A DNA stretch of 64,000 nucleotides, from assembly GCF_016909575.1 (NCBI RefSeq), contig NZ_JAFBGA010000007.1:124001-188000 (forward strand), given 5' to 3'. Both the position numbers and the translations under genes were made by a program. Shown here in pieces: positions 14,195 through 24,851 of this stretch. The DNA is from Streptomyces sp. HB132 (lineage in GTDB: Bacteria > Actinomycetota > Actinomycetes > Streptomycetales > Streptomycetaceae). Every line of letters starts with the position of its first letter. The first letter of the stretch is position 1. The notes beneath the pieces were generated by a model. That model was not told the DNA's origin and did no database searches. It worked only from the letters and a program-made list of their open reading frames with translations.

Positions 14195-16365
14195 GCATTC
14201 CCGCCCAGTCGTCCGGCGCCCCGGACGCGGAACCCGACGGCCCCGAGGGCCGGCTCCGGAGATTCGCCACCATCTGGAGCCGGGCGATCTTCCCCTCCAC
14301 GGCCACCTCCATGACCCGCCCGGAGTTCGAGAAGCATCTGCTGCCGCTCGCCCGGGAGCTCAGCGACATCCTTCACACGCGGGTCTTCGACGCGACCCCC
14401 GCGCACCGTGTGGGAGGCGCGCTGGTCGCCGCGCACTGCACGGATCCCGACGCTCTGAGCTCCACGCTCGGAGTCGTCGACTCCTACCTGGTCCTCTACT
14501 GCGGCGGCAACGGGCCGGTGGAGCTGTCCACCGAGGACAGTCGGGCCCGGTGCGCCCGGATCCAGCACGCGCTCGCAGGGGGCTTCACCCAGGCCCTGCG
14601 TGAGCGGACGCTCGCCGAGCAGGAGGCGATCGCCCGCTCGGCGCTCACCGCCCGCTCGCACGCCGAGCAGGCGCTCCACGCCACCGAGGCACGCTTCCGC
14701 GCCGTGTTCAAGGACGCCGCCGTCGGGATCGGCATCGCCGACCTCGAGGGAAACATCCTGGAGATCAACGACACCCTCACCCGGATGTTCGGCGGGCTGG
14801 AGCACCACGTCCGCAGCCACAAGGTGAACGAGTGGGTCCACCCCGAGGACTCGCCCTACGTGTGGAAGTACTACGACGAACTGGTGCGCGGCGAGCGCGA
14901 GCACTACAGCGTCGAGAAGCCGTACTACCGCAACGACGGCACCGTGCTGTGGACCAACCTCACCGTGTCGCTGCTGCGGGACCCGGAAGGGCGGCCGGAG
15001 TACCAGCTGGCCCTCCTGGAGGACACCACCGAGCGCCGGCTGCTCAACCTGCGGCTGCGCTACGAGGCCACCCACGACGCGCTCACCGGACTGCCCAACC
15101 GGACGCTGTTCTTCGAACGCCTGGAGAAGGCCCTCGCCCCTCGGGAGGGCATGCGCTTCGGGCTCTGCTACCTCGACCTGGACGGCTTCAAGGCGATCAA
15201 CGACAGCCTGGGCCACGCGGCGGGGGACCGGCTCCTGGTCGAGGTCGCCGACCGGCTGCAGAGTTGTGCCACGGCCCCCGGTGAGATGGTCGCGCGGCTG
15301 GGCGGCGACGAGTTCGTGGCCCTCACGACGGGCCCGCACACCCAGGACGACGTACACGAGCTGGCCGGGCGCATTCTTCTGGCGCTCGCCACGCCCATCC
15401 GTCTGGACGGCCGGGAACTGACCGTACGCGGATCGGTCGGTGTCGTCGAAGGCCCTTCGGGCGAACGCACCGCCGCCGAGGTGCTGCGGAGCGCCGACAT
15501 CACGATGTACCGGGCCAAGGCCGCGGGAGGAAACCGCTTCGCACTGGCCGACGCCGAGGCCGACGCCCGCGCCATCACCCGCCACGGACTGACCACGGCG
15601 CTGCCCGCGGCGCTGGACCGCGGCGAGTTCTTCATCGAGTACCAGCCGCTGGTGCACCTCGGGGACGGCAGCGTGCACGGCGCCGAGGCCCTGGTGCGCT
15701 GGTGTCATCCGCAGCACGGCGTGCTCGGCCCCGACCGGTTCATCCCGCTCGCCGAGCACACCGGGCTGATCGTGCCGCTCGGTCGCTGGGTCCTGGAGGA
15801 GTCCGTCCGGCAGGCGAACTTCTGGCAGGAACGGCACACCGACGGCGGTCCCCTGCGGATCAACGTCAACCTCTCCCCGACCCAGCTGCACCACCCCAAC
15901 CTGGTCGCCGAGACCGTCGACGTGCTGGAACGCTCCGGTCTGGAACCCGGCGCGCTCTGCCTCGAGGTCACCGAGTCCGCACTGATCGGCGCGGACGACG
16001 ATCTGCTCAAACCGCTGCGCCAGCTGGCGGAGATGGGTGTCGACATCGCGCTGGACGACTTCGGCACCGGCTACTCGAATCTGGCGAACCTGCGCCGGCT
16101 GCCGGTGAGCGTGCTCAAGCTGGATCGTTCCTTCACCCAGGGCATGCAGCACCACCCGGCCGACCCCGTCGACCTGAAGATCGTCGAAGGCATCGTCTCG
16201 CTCGCCCACAGCCTCGACCTCGCGGTCACGGTGGAGGGAGTCGAGACGGGCGCCCAGGCGGAGCAGTTGCGACAGCTCGGCTGCGACACCGCACAGGGGT
16301 GGTACTACGCCAAGCCGGGTGCCCCCGACCGGATCCACGCGCTGCTGCTGGCGGACGCGGTCTGA
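14191..16365 (+). CDS. rmdA: PAS-GGDEF-EAL c-di-GMP protein (RmdA-like)
   Basis: A 724-aa cytoplasmic protein. Order: N-terminal region to about 165, PAS domain about 168-285 (FRAVFKDAAVGIGIADLEG, EDTTERR), GGDEF domain about 295-460 with intact RLGGDEF (371-375), EAL domain about 470-720 with GAEALVRW (EAL 499-501) and DDFGTGYSNL. It starts at a GTG overlapping the methyltransferase stop. Architecture, length and position next to LysR-sdhCAB match S. coelicolor RmdA (SCO0928), a c-di-GMP phosphodiesterase affecting aerial development; that identity is from memory. Intact motifs leave both synthesis and hydrolysis possible, with the PAS domain as likely sensor. It ends 13 bases before the convergent LysR gene. 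Confidence 0.92.
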   Translation: MSIPAQSSGAPDAEPDGPEGRLRRFATIWSRAIFPSTATSMTRPEFEKHLLPLARELSDILHTRVFDATPAHRVGGALVAAHCTDPDALSSTLGVVDSYLVLYCGGNGPVELSTEDSRARCARIQHALAGGFTQALRERTLAEQEAIARSALTARSHAEQALHATEARFRAVFKDAAVGIGIADLEGNILEINDTLTRMFGGLEHHVRSHKVNEWVHPEDSPYVWKYYDELVRGEREHYSVEKPYYRNDGTVLWTNLTVSLLRDPEGRPEYQLALLEDTTERRLLNLRLRYEATHDALTGLPNRTLFFERLEKALAPREGMRFGLCYLDLDGFKAINDSLGHAAGDRLLVEVADRLQSCATAPGEMVARLGGDEFVALTTGPHTQDDVHELAGRILLALATPIRLDGRELTVRGSVGVVEGPSGERTAAEVLRSADITMYRAKAAGGNRFALADAEADARAITRHGLTTALPAALDRGEFFIEYQPLVHLGDGSVHGAEALVRWCHPQHGVLGPDRFIPLAEHTGLIVPLGRWVLEESVRQANFWQERHTDGGPLRINVNLSPTQLHHPNLVAETVDVLERSGLEPGALCLEVTESALIGADDDLLKPLRQLAEMGVDIALDDFGTGYSNLANLRRLPVSVLKLDRSFTQGMQHHPADPVDLKIVEGIVSLAHSLDLAVTVEGVETGAQAEQLRQLGCDTAQGWYYAKPGAPDRIHALLLADAV

Positions 16366-16378
16366 GGACCCCGCCCTC

Positions 16379-17314
16379 TCAGTCGCCGGCAGCCCGACCC
16401 CGCCCGTCGGCGGGCAGGGGCACGACCGGCGGCCCCGACCCCAGCAGCATGCGCTGCAGCTCGCGGGCCGCCCGCGGCGGTTCCACGTCGCTGCGGTGCG
16501 CCAGCGCGATCGTGCGCCGCAGGCCCGGCGAGGCCAGCGGTGTCGTCCGGAGGTCCTGACCGGCCCGTACGGCCACCATGCGGGGGACGACGGCGATGCC
16601 GAGGCCTGCCCGGACGAACCCGAGTACGGCGTCCATCTCGCCGCCCTCCACCGTGAACGACGGCTCGAAGCCCTCCGCCCGGCACGCGGCGACGGTCAGC
16701 TCCCGCAGGTCGTAGCCGTGCCGGAACATCACCAGCGGTTGGTGCGCGAGATCGGCGACGCGCACGGAGCCCTCTTGTCCGGGCGCGGGCCTGGAAGCGG
16801 ACGACACCACCACCAGGTCCTCGTGCAGCAACTCCACCGTGGTCAGCGCGGGAGAGGCGGCGGGCAGCGGCAGCACGAGCAGTGCGAGGTCGAGCCCGCC
16901 CCGGGCCAGCTGCCGTACGAGGTCGTGGGAGCCGCCCTCCTCGATCAGGAGCTGGATGCCGGGGTGCGCTCCGTGGAAGGCGCGCAGCACATCGGGTAGC
17001 AGGCCGGTGCAGACACTCGGGGTGGCGCCGAGCCTGATCCGGCCCCTGCGCAGCTGTACGAGTTCCTGTACCTCGTGCCGTGCGGTGTCCGCGTCGGCCA
17101 GGATCCTGCGGGCGAGGGGCAGCAGCGCCTCGCCCGCGTCCGTCAGCGCGATGTTGCCGCGTGCCCGGCTGAACAGCTCGGCGCCCAGTTCGTTCTCCAG
17201 GGCCTTGATCTGCTGGGAGAGGGAGGGCTGGGACACGTGCACCAATTCGGCGGCCCGGGTGAAGTGCCGGGCCTCGGCCACGGCCACGAAGTAGGCGAGC
17301 TGTTGGAAGTGCAT
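16379..17314 (-). CDS. LysR-family transcriptional regulator, divergent from sdhCAB
   Basis: A 311-aa protein with an N-terminal winged helix-turn-helix (AYFVAVAEARHFTRAAELVHVSQPSLSQQIKALENELG) and a substrate-binding domain from about residue 90 (IRLGATPSVCTGLLPDVL, GLGIAVVPRMVAVRAG). It is transcribed away from the succinate dehydrogenase operon, with a T-N11-A palindrome in the shared 96-base gap. LysR proteins usually control the divergent operon and their own gene in response to a small metabolite; here that would be sdhCAB, possibly in response to a C4-dicarboxylate, which is inference. Confidence 0.93.
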   Translation of the reverse strand: MHFQQLAYFVAVAEARHFTRAAELVHVSQPSLSQQIKALENELGAELFSRARGNIALTDAGEALLPLARRILADADTARHEVQELVQLRRGRIRLGATPSVCTGLLPDVLRAFHGAHPGIQLLIEEGGSHDLVRQLARGGLDLALLVLPLPAASPALTTVELLHEDLVVVSSASRPAPGQEGSVRVADLAHQPLVMFRHGYDLRELTVAACRAEGFEPSFTVEGGEMDAVLGFVRAGLGIAVVPRMVAVRAGQDLRTTPLASPGLRRTIALAHRSDVEPPRAARELQRMLLGSGPPVVPLPADGRGRAAGD

Positions 17315-17335
17315 GGGACCGACGATAGCGAACTA

Positions 17336-17352
17336 CATAGAGAGTACCTATG
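17336..17352. promoter_or_regulatory. LysR-type T-N11-A box between lysR and sdhC
   Basis: CATAG-N7-CTATG is a perfect 5-bp inverted repeat whose T (17338) and A (17350) are separated by 11 bases, the classical LysR recognition pattern. It starts 22 bases upstream of the lysR ATG and lies 59 bases before the chosen sdhC ATG, a suitable position for autoregulation and control of sdh. Confidence 0.65.
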
Positions 17353-17410
17353 GAGATGAGTCGATCCATGACTTGGACTGATGGTGCCCTTCACCTCTAG
17401 CGTCGTGTCC

Positions 17411-18118
17411 ATGGCATTGGCAACGCGGACGGACCGACGGCCGTCCATGACGCGTACGCTCTGGGACTCGTCCGTCGGCAAGAAGACGATCATGGCTGTT
17501 AGCGGTCTGATCATGCTGGGTTATCTGGTGGTCCACATGCTGGGCAACCTGAAGATCTTCTTCGGACCTGACGAGTTCAACCACTACGCGCACTGGCTCC
17601 GGACCCTCGGCGAGCCCTTCCTGCACTACGAGTGGGCGCTGTGGATCATCCGTGTGGTGCTGGTGGCGGCCGTCGTACTGCACGCCGTCTGCGCGTATCA
17701 GCTGAGCCGACGTGACCTCAGGGCGCGCCCGACGGCGTACGTCCACAGGAAAGCGCGTTCGAGCTATGCCACCCGGACCATGCGCTACGGCGGCATCATC
17801 CTCGCGCTGTTCATCGTCTGGCACATCCTGGACCTCACGACCGGAACCGTGCACACCGGAGGGTTCCAGTCGGGGCGCCCGTACCAGAACGTGCTGGACA
17901 CCTTCTCCACCTGGTACGGCAACGTCATCTACATCGTCGCCGTGCTCGCCGTCGGCCTGCACGTCCAGCACGGGTTCTGGAGCGCGGCGCAGACCCTCGG
18001 CGTGGGCAGCGCGACGCGGGACCGCGTCCTGAAAGGCCTCGCCAACGTCCTCGCAGTGGTGCTGACGACGGGCTTCGTATCCGTGCCCGTCGCAGTGATG
18101 ACCGGAGTGGTGAGCTGA
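17411..18118 (+). CDS. sdhC: Succinate dehydrogenase / fumarate reductase cytochrome b subunit
   Basis: The product from ATG 17411 (MALATRTDRRPSM) is 235 aa; an in-frame ATG at 17381 would add 10 residues. Five hydrophobic segments and His residues in LVVHMLGNLK, LFIVWHILDL and VGLHVQHGFWS identify the diheme membrane anchor of the Sdh type that has one large cytochrome b subunit (as in Bacillus and Wolinella), in keeping with the lack of an sdhD here. It anchors SdhA-SdhB and passes electrons to menaquinone. It is the first gene of the sdhCAB operon; sdhA starts 1 base after its stop. Confidence 0.95.
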   Translation: MALATRTDRRPSMTRTLWDSSVGKKTIMAVSGLIMLGYLVVHMLGNLKIFFGPDEFNHYAHWLRTLGEPFLHYEWALWIIRVVLVAAVVLHAVCAYQLSRRDLRARPTAYVHRKARSSYATRTMRYGGIILALFIVWHILDLTTGTVHTGGFQSGRPYQNVLDTFSTWYGNVIYIVAVLAVGLHVQHGFWSAAQTLGVGSATRDRVLKGLANVLAVVLTTGFVSVPVAVMTGVVS

Positions 18119-18119
18119 C

Positions 18120-20065
<1,946 letters not shown>

Positions 20066-20069
<4 letters not shown>

Positions 20070-20812
20070 AGCTCACCCTGCGCGTCTGGCGCCAGCAGAA
20101 CGCCGAGGCGCCCGGCGCCATGGCAACCTACGAAGTCGACGGCATCTCCCAGGACATGTCGTTCCTGGAGATGCTCGACACCCTCAACGAGGAACTCATC
20201 CTCGGCGGGGACGAGTCCGTGGCCTTCGACCACGACTGCCGCGAAGGCATCTGCGGCGCGTGCAGCCTCGTCATCAACGGCGACGCCCACGGCCCGGAGC
20301 GGACCACCACCTGCCAGCTCCACATGCGGTCCTTCGACGACGGCGACACGATCGACATCGAACCGTGGCGCGCGTCGGCCTTCCCGGTCGTCAAGGACCT
20401 CGTCGTCGACCGCTCCTCCTTCGACCGGATCATCCAGGCCGGCGGATACATCTCGGCGCCCACCGGGACCGCGCCCGACGCGCACGCCACCCCGGTGCCC
20501 AAGCCGGACGCGGACTCGGCGTTCGAGCACGCCGAGTGCATCGGCTGCGGCGCCTGCGTAGCGGCCTGCCCGAACGGCTCCGCGATGCTCTTCACCTCCG
20601 CCAAGGTCAACCACCTGGGCGTGCTCCCGCAGGGAGCGCCCGAGCGGGAGACCCGGGTGCTCGACATGGTCGCCACCATGGACGACGAGGGGTTCGGCGG
20701 CTGCACCCTCACCGGTGAATGCGCCACGGCCTGCCCCAAGGGCATCCCGCTGCCGTCGATCACCGCGATGAACAAGGAGTGGCTGCGCGCCAACCGCAAG
20801 GTGCGCCGCTGA
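20066..20812 (+). CDS. sdhB: Succinate dehydrogenase iron-sulfur subunit
   Basis: A 248-aa protein beginning MKLTLRVWRQQ. Cysteine groups for three clusters are present: [2Fe-2S] in DCREGICGACSLVING plus TTTCQLHM; then CIGCGACVAACPNGSAML and GGCTLTGECATACPKGIPL for the [4Fe-4S] and [3Fe-4S] centres. It transfers electrons from the flavin to the heme b and menaquinone in SdhC. The ATG overlaps the sdhA stop. It is the last gene of the operon and is convergent with the UvrA-like gene 19 bases away. Confidence 0.97.
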
Positions 20813-20831
20813 TCCGTCCCGACGCGGGGAG

Positions 20832-23291
20832 TCAGCCCGTCCGCAGCGCCTTCGCCAGGTACGCGGCCGTACGGCTCCCCGCCACGCGGGCGACCTCCCG
20901 CGGCGTGCCGGTGGCGACGATCCGGCCGCCCCGGTCCCCGCCGCCGGGCCCCAGGTCGATCACCCGGTCCGCACCGGCCACCACCGCCATGTCGTGCTCG
21001 ACGACCACCACGCTGTCGCCCGCCTCGACGAGCCCGTGCAACTGGCGCATCAGCACCTCCACGTCGGCCGGATGCAGCCCCGTCGTCGGTTCGTCCAGCA
21101 GATAGAGCGTGTGTCCCCGCCGAGTGCGCTGGAGCTCCGTCGCGAGCTTGATCCGCTGTGCCTCACCACCGGACAGCTCCGGCGCCGGCTGGCCCAGGCG
21201 CAGATAGCCGAGCCCCACGTCGAGCAGGGCCCGCAGGCTGCGCTCCGCCGCCGGGGTCCCAGCCAGGAACCCGGCCGCCGCCTCCACCGTCAGGTCCAGC
21301 ACCTCGGCGATCGTGAGACCGCGCAGGGTGACGTCGAGGGTCCGCGGGTTGTAGCGCGCCCCGTGACAGTCCGGGCAGGGGGTGTACGTACTGGGCAGGA
21401 ACAGCAACTCGACCGAGACGAAACCCTCGCCCTGGCAGGTCTCGCACCGCCCACCCGCCACATTGAACGAGAACCGGCCCGCCCGGTACTTCCGCGCCCG
21501 TGCCGCCTCCGTGTCCGCGAACAGTCTCCGCACGACGTCGAACAGACCCGTGTACGTGGCCAGGTTGGAGCGGGGCGTACGGCCGATGGGTCTCTGGTCG
21601 ACCTGCACCAGCCGGTCCACGGCCTCCAGACCCTCCGCCGACGCACAGCCCTCCACACGCGCGGGTTCCCCGGCAACGTCCGCCGGCTGCCGGTCGGCCA
21701 GCACACCTGCCAGTACCTGGCCGACCAGGGTCGACTTGCCCGATCCCGACACCCCGGTGACGGCCGTCAGCACCCCGAGAGGGAAGTCGGCGTCGACCCC
21801 GCGCACATTGTGCCGGTCGACCCCACGCAGCCGGAGCCACCCGGAAGGCTCGCGCGGCTCACGGACGGGCGGCGGATCCTCGTCGAAGAGGAACCGCCGG
21901 GTCGCGGATCCGGTGACCCCGGCGAGGCCCGCCGGAGGCCCGCTGTGCAGGACGCGGCCCCCGTGCTCACCCGCCAGCGGTCCGACATCCACCAGCCAGT
22001 CGGCCTGCCGCACCACGTCCATCTGGTGCTCCACCACGAACACCGAGTTCCCCGCCCGCTTGAGCCTGCCGAGCACTTCGAGCAGGGGCTCCGTGTCGGC
22101 GGGGTGGAGGCCCGCCGACGGCTCGTCCAGCACGTAGACGACACCGAACAGCCCCGACCGGAGCTGGGTGGCGAGCCTCAACCGCTGCAATTCGCCCGAG
22201 GACAGGGTGGGGGCCGTACGGTCGAGGCTGAGATAGCCGAGCCCCAGTTCCGTGACGGGCTCGATCCTGGCGAGCAGGTCGGCGGTGAGCACCCGCGCCG
22301 TGTCACTCGCCCCACCCTCGTCCAGCAGCACCGCCGCGAGGGCGGAGAGCGGGAGCGCGACGAGGTCGGCGATCGTGCGGCCCGCGAAGGTGACCGCCAG
22401 GGCCTCGGGGCGCAGCCGGCTGCCCCCGCACACAGGACACGGTGCGCTCGTCAGGAAACGCTCCGCCTTCGCCCGCAGCGACCGGCTCCTGGAGTCGGCG
22501 AACGTGTGCATCACATAGCGACGTGCGCTCATGTACGTGCCCTGGTAGGGACGCTGGATGCGGCCCGCGTCGCGCACCGGATGCACCGTCACCACCGGCT
22601 GCTCGTCGGTGAACAGGATCCACTCCCGGTCCGCCGCCTCCAGCTCCCGCCACGGCCGCCCGACGTCGTACCCGAGGGCGTCCAGCACATCGCGCAGGTT
22701 CTTGCCCTGCCACGCCCCCGGCCAGGCCGCGATCGCACCCTCCCGGATCGACAACGACGGGTCCGGCACGAGCAGTTCCTCGGTGGTGCGGTGGATCAGC
22801 CCCAGACCGTGGCACTCGGGGCACGCTCCGGCCGCCGTGTTCGGCGAGAAGGAGTCGGAGTCGAGCCGCGCGGCACCGGGCGGATAGTCACCGGCGCGTG
22901 AGACGAGCATGCGGAGGGAGTTGGACAGGGTGGTGACCGTCCCCACCGAGGAGCGTGATCCGGGCGCCGAGCGGCGCTGCTCCAGGGACACGGCGGGCGG
23001 CAGACCGGTGATCTCACCGACATCGGGTGCCCCGACCTGGTGGATCAGACGGCGGGCGTAAGGGGCGACCGACTCGAAGTAGCGGCGCTGGGCCTCCGCA
23101 TAGATCGTCCCGAAGGCCAGGGAGGACTTGCCCGAGCCCGAGACGCCGGTGAAGACCACGAGGGCGTCCCGCGGGATGTCGACGTCGACATCCCGGAGAT
23201 TGTGTTCGCGCGCGCCGCGCACCCGGACGCACGGATCATGGGGGGTGGACATCGGCGGCACGGCTCCGTCGGGGATCGGTGGTGTGGGCAT
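20832..23291 (-). CDS. UvrA2-like excinuclease ABC subunit / ABC-F-like DNA-binding ATPase
   Basis: A protein of 819 aa, shorter than housekeeping UvrA (about 950-1000). Walker A in VVFTGVSGSGKSSLAF and again in TAVTGVSGSGKSTLV; ABC signatures LSSGELQRLRL and LSGGEAQRIKLA; Walker B VYVLDEPSAGLHP and YLLDEPTTGLHP. Zinc CxxC pairs occur in CPECHGLG, CPVCGGSR, CETCQGEG and CPDCHGAR. The reduced length suggests loss of part of the UvrB-binding insertion, as in class II UvrA proteins linked to resistance against DNA-binding drugs. It is a single gene. The start could also be at 23252 (MSTPHDPC), which fits homologues slightly better; an AGGAG just before 23291 supports the longer form. Confidence 0.9.
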   Translation of the reverse strand: MPTPPIPDGAVPPMSTPHDPCVRVRGAREHNLRDVDVDIPRDALVVFTGVSGSGKSSLAFGTIYAEAQRRYFESVAPYARRLIHQVGAPDVGEITGLPPAVSLEQRRSAPGSRSSVGTVTTLSNSLRMLVSRAGDYPPGAARLDSDSFSPNTAAGACPECHGLGLIHRTTEELLVPDPSLSIREGAIAAWPGAWQGKNLRDVLDALGYDVGRPWRELEAADREWILFTDEQPVVTVHPVRDAGRIQRPYQGTYMSARRYVMHTFADSRSRSLRAKAERFLTSAPCPVCGGSRLRPEALAVTFAGRTIADLVALPLSALAAVLLDEGGASDTARVLTADLLARIEPVTELGLGYLSLDRTAPTLSSGELQRLRLATQLRSGLFGVVYVLDEPSAGLHPADTEPLLEVLGRLKRAGNSVFVVEHQMDVVRQADWLVDVGPLAGEHGGRVLHSGPPAGLAGVTGSATRRFLFDEDPPPVREPREPSGWLRLRGVDRHNVRGVDADFPLGVLTAVTGVSGSGKSTLVGQVLAGVLADRQPADVAGEPARVEGCASAEGLEAVDRLVQVDQRPIGRTPRSNLATYTGLFDVVRRLFADTEAARARKYRAGRFSFNVAGGRCETCQGEGFVSVELLFLPSTYTPCPDCHGARYNPRTLDVTLRGLTIAEVLDLTVEAAAGFLAGTPAAERSLRALLDVGLGYLRLGQPAPELSGGEAQRIKLATELQRTRRGHTLYLLDEPTTGLHPADVEVLMRQLHGLVEAGDSVVVVEHDMAVVAGADRVIDLGPGGGDRGGRIVATGTPREVARVAGSRTAAYLAKALRTG

Positions 23292-23349
23292 GCTCCTGCC
23301 GGTGATCCTCCCTCACAGATCAGGACCACCGGCAGGGTGGGCGCCGGAC

Positions 23350-23541
23350 CTACACCATCGGGTCCATGCCGCGGTCGTTCATGGAGCTCTCCTGCTCGCT
23401 CTGCTCCCGCAGGCGGCGGGCCTTGTCCTGGAGCCGCTGCCGCTGCTCCGGATCGGTGGCGCGTTCCGCGGCCTCGTTCAGTTCCTGTGCCTTGGCGCGC
23501 AGCTGCCTCACACGGCCGCCGGACTCACCTGCAACACTCAT
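23350..23541 (-). CDS. Small DUF6381-like protein (63 aa)
   Basis: The short gene starts MSVAGESGGRVRQLRAKAQE after an AGGAGTGATC ribosome-binding site. The product is one long charged amphipathic helix (LNEAAERATDPEQRQRLQDKARRLREQ) and a flexible tail ending NDRGMDPMV. This matches the small DUF6381 proteins common in Streptomyces, function unknown. A long upstream in-frame extension has no coding character. It lies between the UvrA-like gene and the PfpI gene on the same strand but with large gaps, so it is probably its own unit. Confidence 0.8.
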   Translation of the reverse strand: MSVAGESGGRVRQLRAKAQELNEAAERATDPEQRQRLQDKARRLREQSEQESSMNDRGMDPMV

Positions 23542-23764
23542 GATCACTCCTGGATCTGTGGGGGAGCGGACACCTTCAGCGAAACAGTGGCGGGTCCCGC
23601 CTGCATCTCGAGCGGCGACGCTCCGCCTCCCGCCCTGCCTGCGTGCCACGGTGCGGGTGGGGGCGCGGCGGTTCATCACCGCGGCCCGAGGGGGAGGAGA
23701 GGCGTCCTGGGCCGTTCCGCGATGAGCGATGAGCAACGGCGCGAGGCGCTCGGGCGTCGAGGGT

Positions 23765-24334
23765 TCAGACGTCCGCCGGCGAGAGTTCCTTGTCGATCTC
23801 GCGGAGGAACGCGTCAAGATCGTCCGGTGTGCGTGAGGTGATCAGGGTCCAGCCCCCGGTGTCGTCTCTGACCACCGGCTCGTCGACCCACGTTCCGCCC
23901 GCGTTGCGGATGTCCGTCCGCAGTGAGGCGTAGGAGGTGAGGGTCCTGTCCCTGACGACATCCGACTCGACGAGCGCCCACGGGCCGTGGCAGATGGCCG
24001 CGACAGGACGGCCGGCCGTCGTGAACGAGCGGACGATGTCCGGCGTGGCGTCCTGCAGCCGAAGTGTGTCGGCATTGAGGGTCCCGCCGGGCACGAGCAG
24101 CAGGTCGTAGCCGTCGGGGTCCACCTCGGGCAGGGTCAGGGACGGCCGGACGGTCTCCCCGGGGTCCTTGTCCCCGACGAGCGTGCGGATGGGATCGTTC
24201 GACATCGCCGCGATGTCCACGGTCGCGCCGGCGTCCCGCAGATGCCGCACCGGGACGACGAGTTCGTCCTGCTCGACGCCGTAGTTGGTCACGATCGTCA
24301 GCACACGGCGTCCGCCGAGGTCCTGATCCGTCAT
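23765..24334 (-). CDS. DJ-1/PfpI-family protein (type 1 glutamine amidotransferase-like)
   Basis: A 189-aa cytoplasmic protein. The nucleophile elbow is VAAICHGPWALVES with Cys about 117 followed by His, as in PfpI and YhbO. The early acidic residue lies in NYGVEQDELVVPV (Glu about 21) and the domain closes with RNAGGTWVDEPVVRDDTGGWTLITSRTPDDLDAF, where the family often reads V-D-g-n-l-i-T-S-R-P-D-D. Such proteins act as proteases, glyoxalases or deglycases under stress. Stress role is supported by the nearby dodecin and DUF6381 genes, but there is no operon overlap. Confidence 0.9.
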   Translation of the reverse strand: MTDQDLGGRRVLTIVTNYGVEQDELVVPVRHLRDAGATVDIAAMSNDPIRTLVGDKDPGETVRPSLTLPEVDPDGYDLLLVPGGTLNADTLRLQDATPDIVRSFTTAGRPVAAICHGPWALVESDVVRDRTLTSYASLRTDIRNAGGTWVDEPVVRDDTGGWTLITSRTPDDLDAFLREIDKELSPADV

Positions 24335-24431
24335 GTACCCGTCCTTTCGTCGTGTCCGCAGGCCGCGGTGAGCCGGAACTCCGGGGCACGCGGGTCCGGG
24401 CCGATCCCGACGAGATGCCCCGGTGCGGACG

Positions 24432-24647
24432 TCAGCCGTTCTCGTCGAGCCGGAATCCGACCTTGAGTCCCACCTGGTAGTGCGCGATGCGGCCGTCCTC
24501 GATGTGGCCGCGCACCTGCGTCATCTCGAACCAGTCGAGATTGTGCAACGTTTCGGAGGCTCTTGCGACGCCGTTCCGGATCGCCGCGTCGAGGCCCTCC
24601 TCGGAGGTTCCCACGATCTCGGTGACCCGGTAGGTGTGATTAGACAT
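24432..24647 (-). CDS. Dodecin (flavin-binding, 71 aa)
   Basis: A 71-aa protein starting MSNHTYRVTEIVGTS. The dodecin fold signatures are evident: VTEIVGTSEEGLDAAIRNGVARASETLHNLDWFEM and the closing strands RGHIEDGRIAHYQVGLKVGFRLD. The Trp in LDWFEM is the residue that stacks on flavins. Dodecamers store riboflavin, FMN or CoA and protect against flavin photochemistry. The gene stands alone on the minus strand and faces the solute-binding protein gene across a 204-base gap that contains the DasR-like site. Confidence 0.95.
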   Translation of the reverse strand: MSNHTYRVTEIVGTSEEGLDAAIRNGVARASETLHNLDWFEMTQVRGHIEDGRIAHYQVGLKVGFRLDENG

Positions 24648-24732
24648 CTCGTGTCCCCTTTCGGTGGTTCCACGGTGCCTCACTCCGGGGCGGAGCGCGA
24701 GGCGTCGGAGTGCGGGTCGTGGCACGGAGGGC

Positions 24733-24761
24733 TTGACCTGCCTATTGGTCCATACCAAAAT
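24733..24761 (+). promoter_or_regulatory. Promoter with embedded DasR-like operator
   Basis: TTGACC (24733-24738), a 17-base spacer and CAAAAT (24756-24761) form a reasonable sigma-70-type promoter facing the solute-binding protein gene. Inside it TTGGTCCATACCAA (24745-24758) is an inverted repeat with TTGGT/ACCAA arms. It matches 10 of 12 positions of the DasR dre core TGGTCTAGACCA as I recall it. A repressor here would block polymerase directly. Confidence 0.55.
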
Positions 24762-24851
24762 CCGGTGCACACGCCCGTGCGAGCGCCGCCCGCAGTCCCC
24801 CCACCCGGGTCCTGTCGTGTTGTCGTGCCGTTCCGCGGAAGGTGACCCCCC

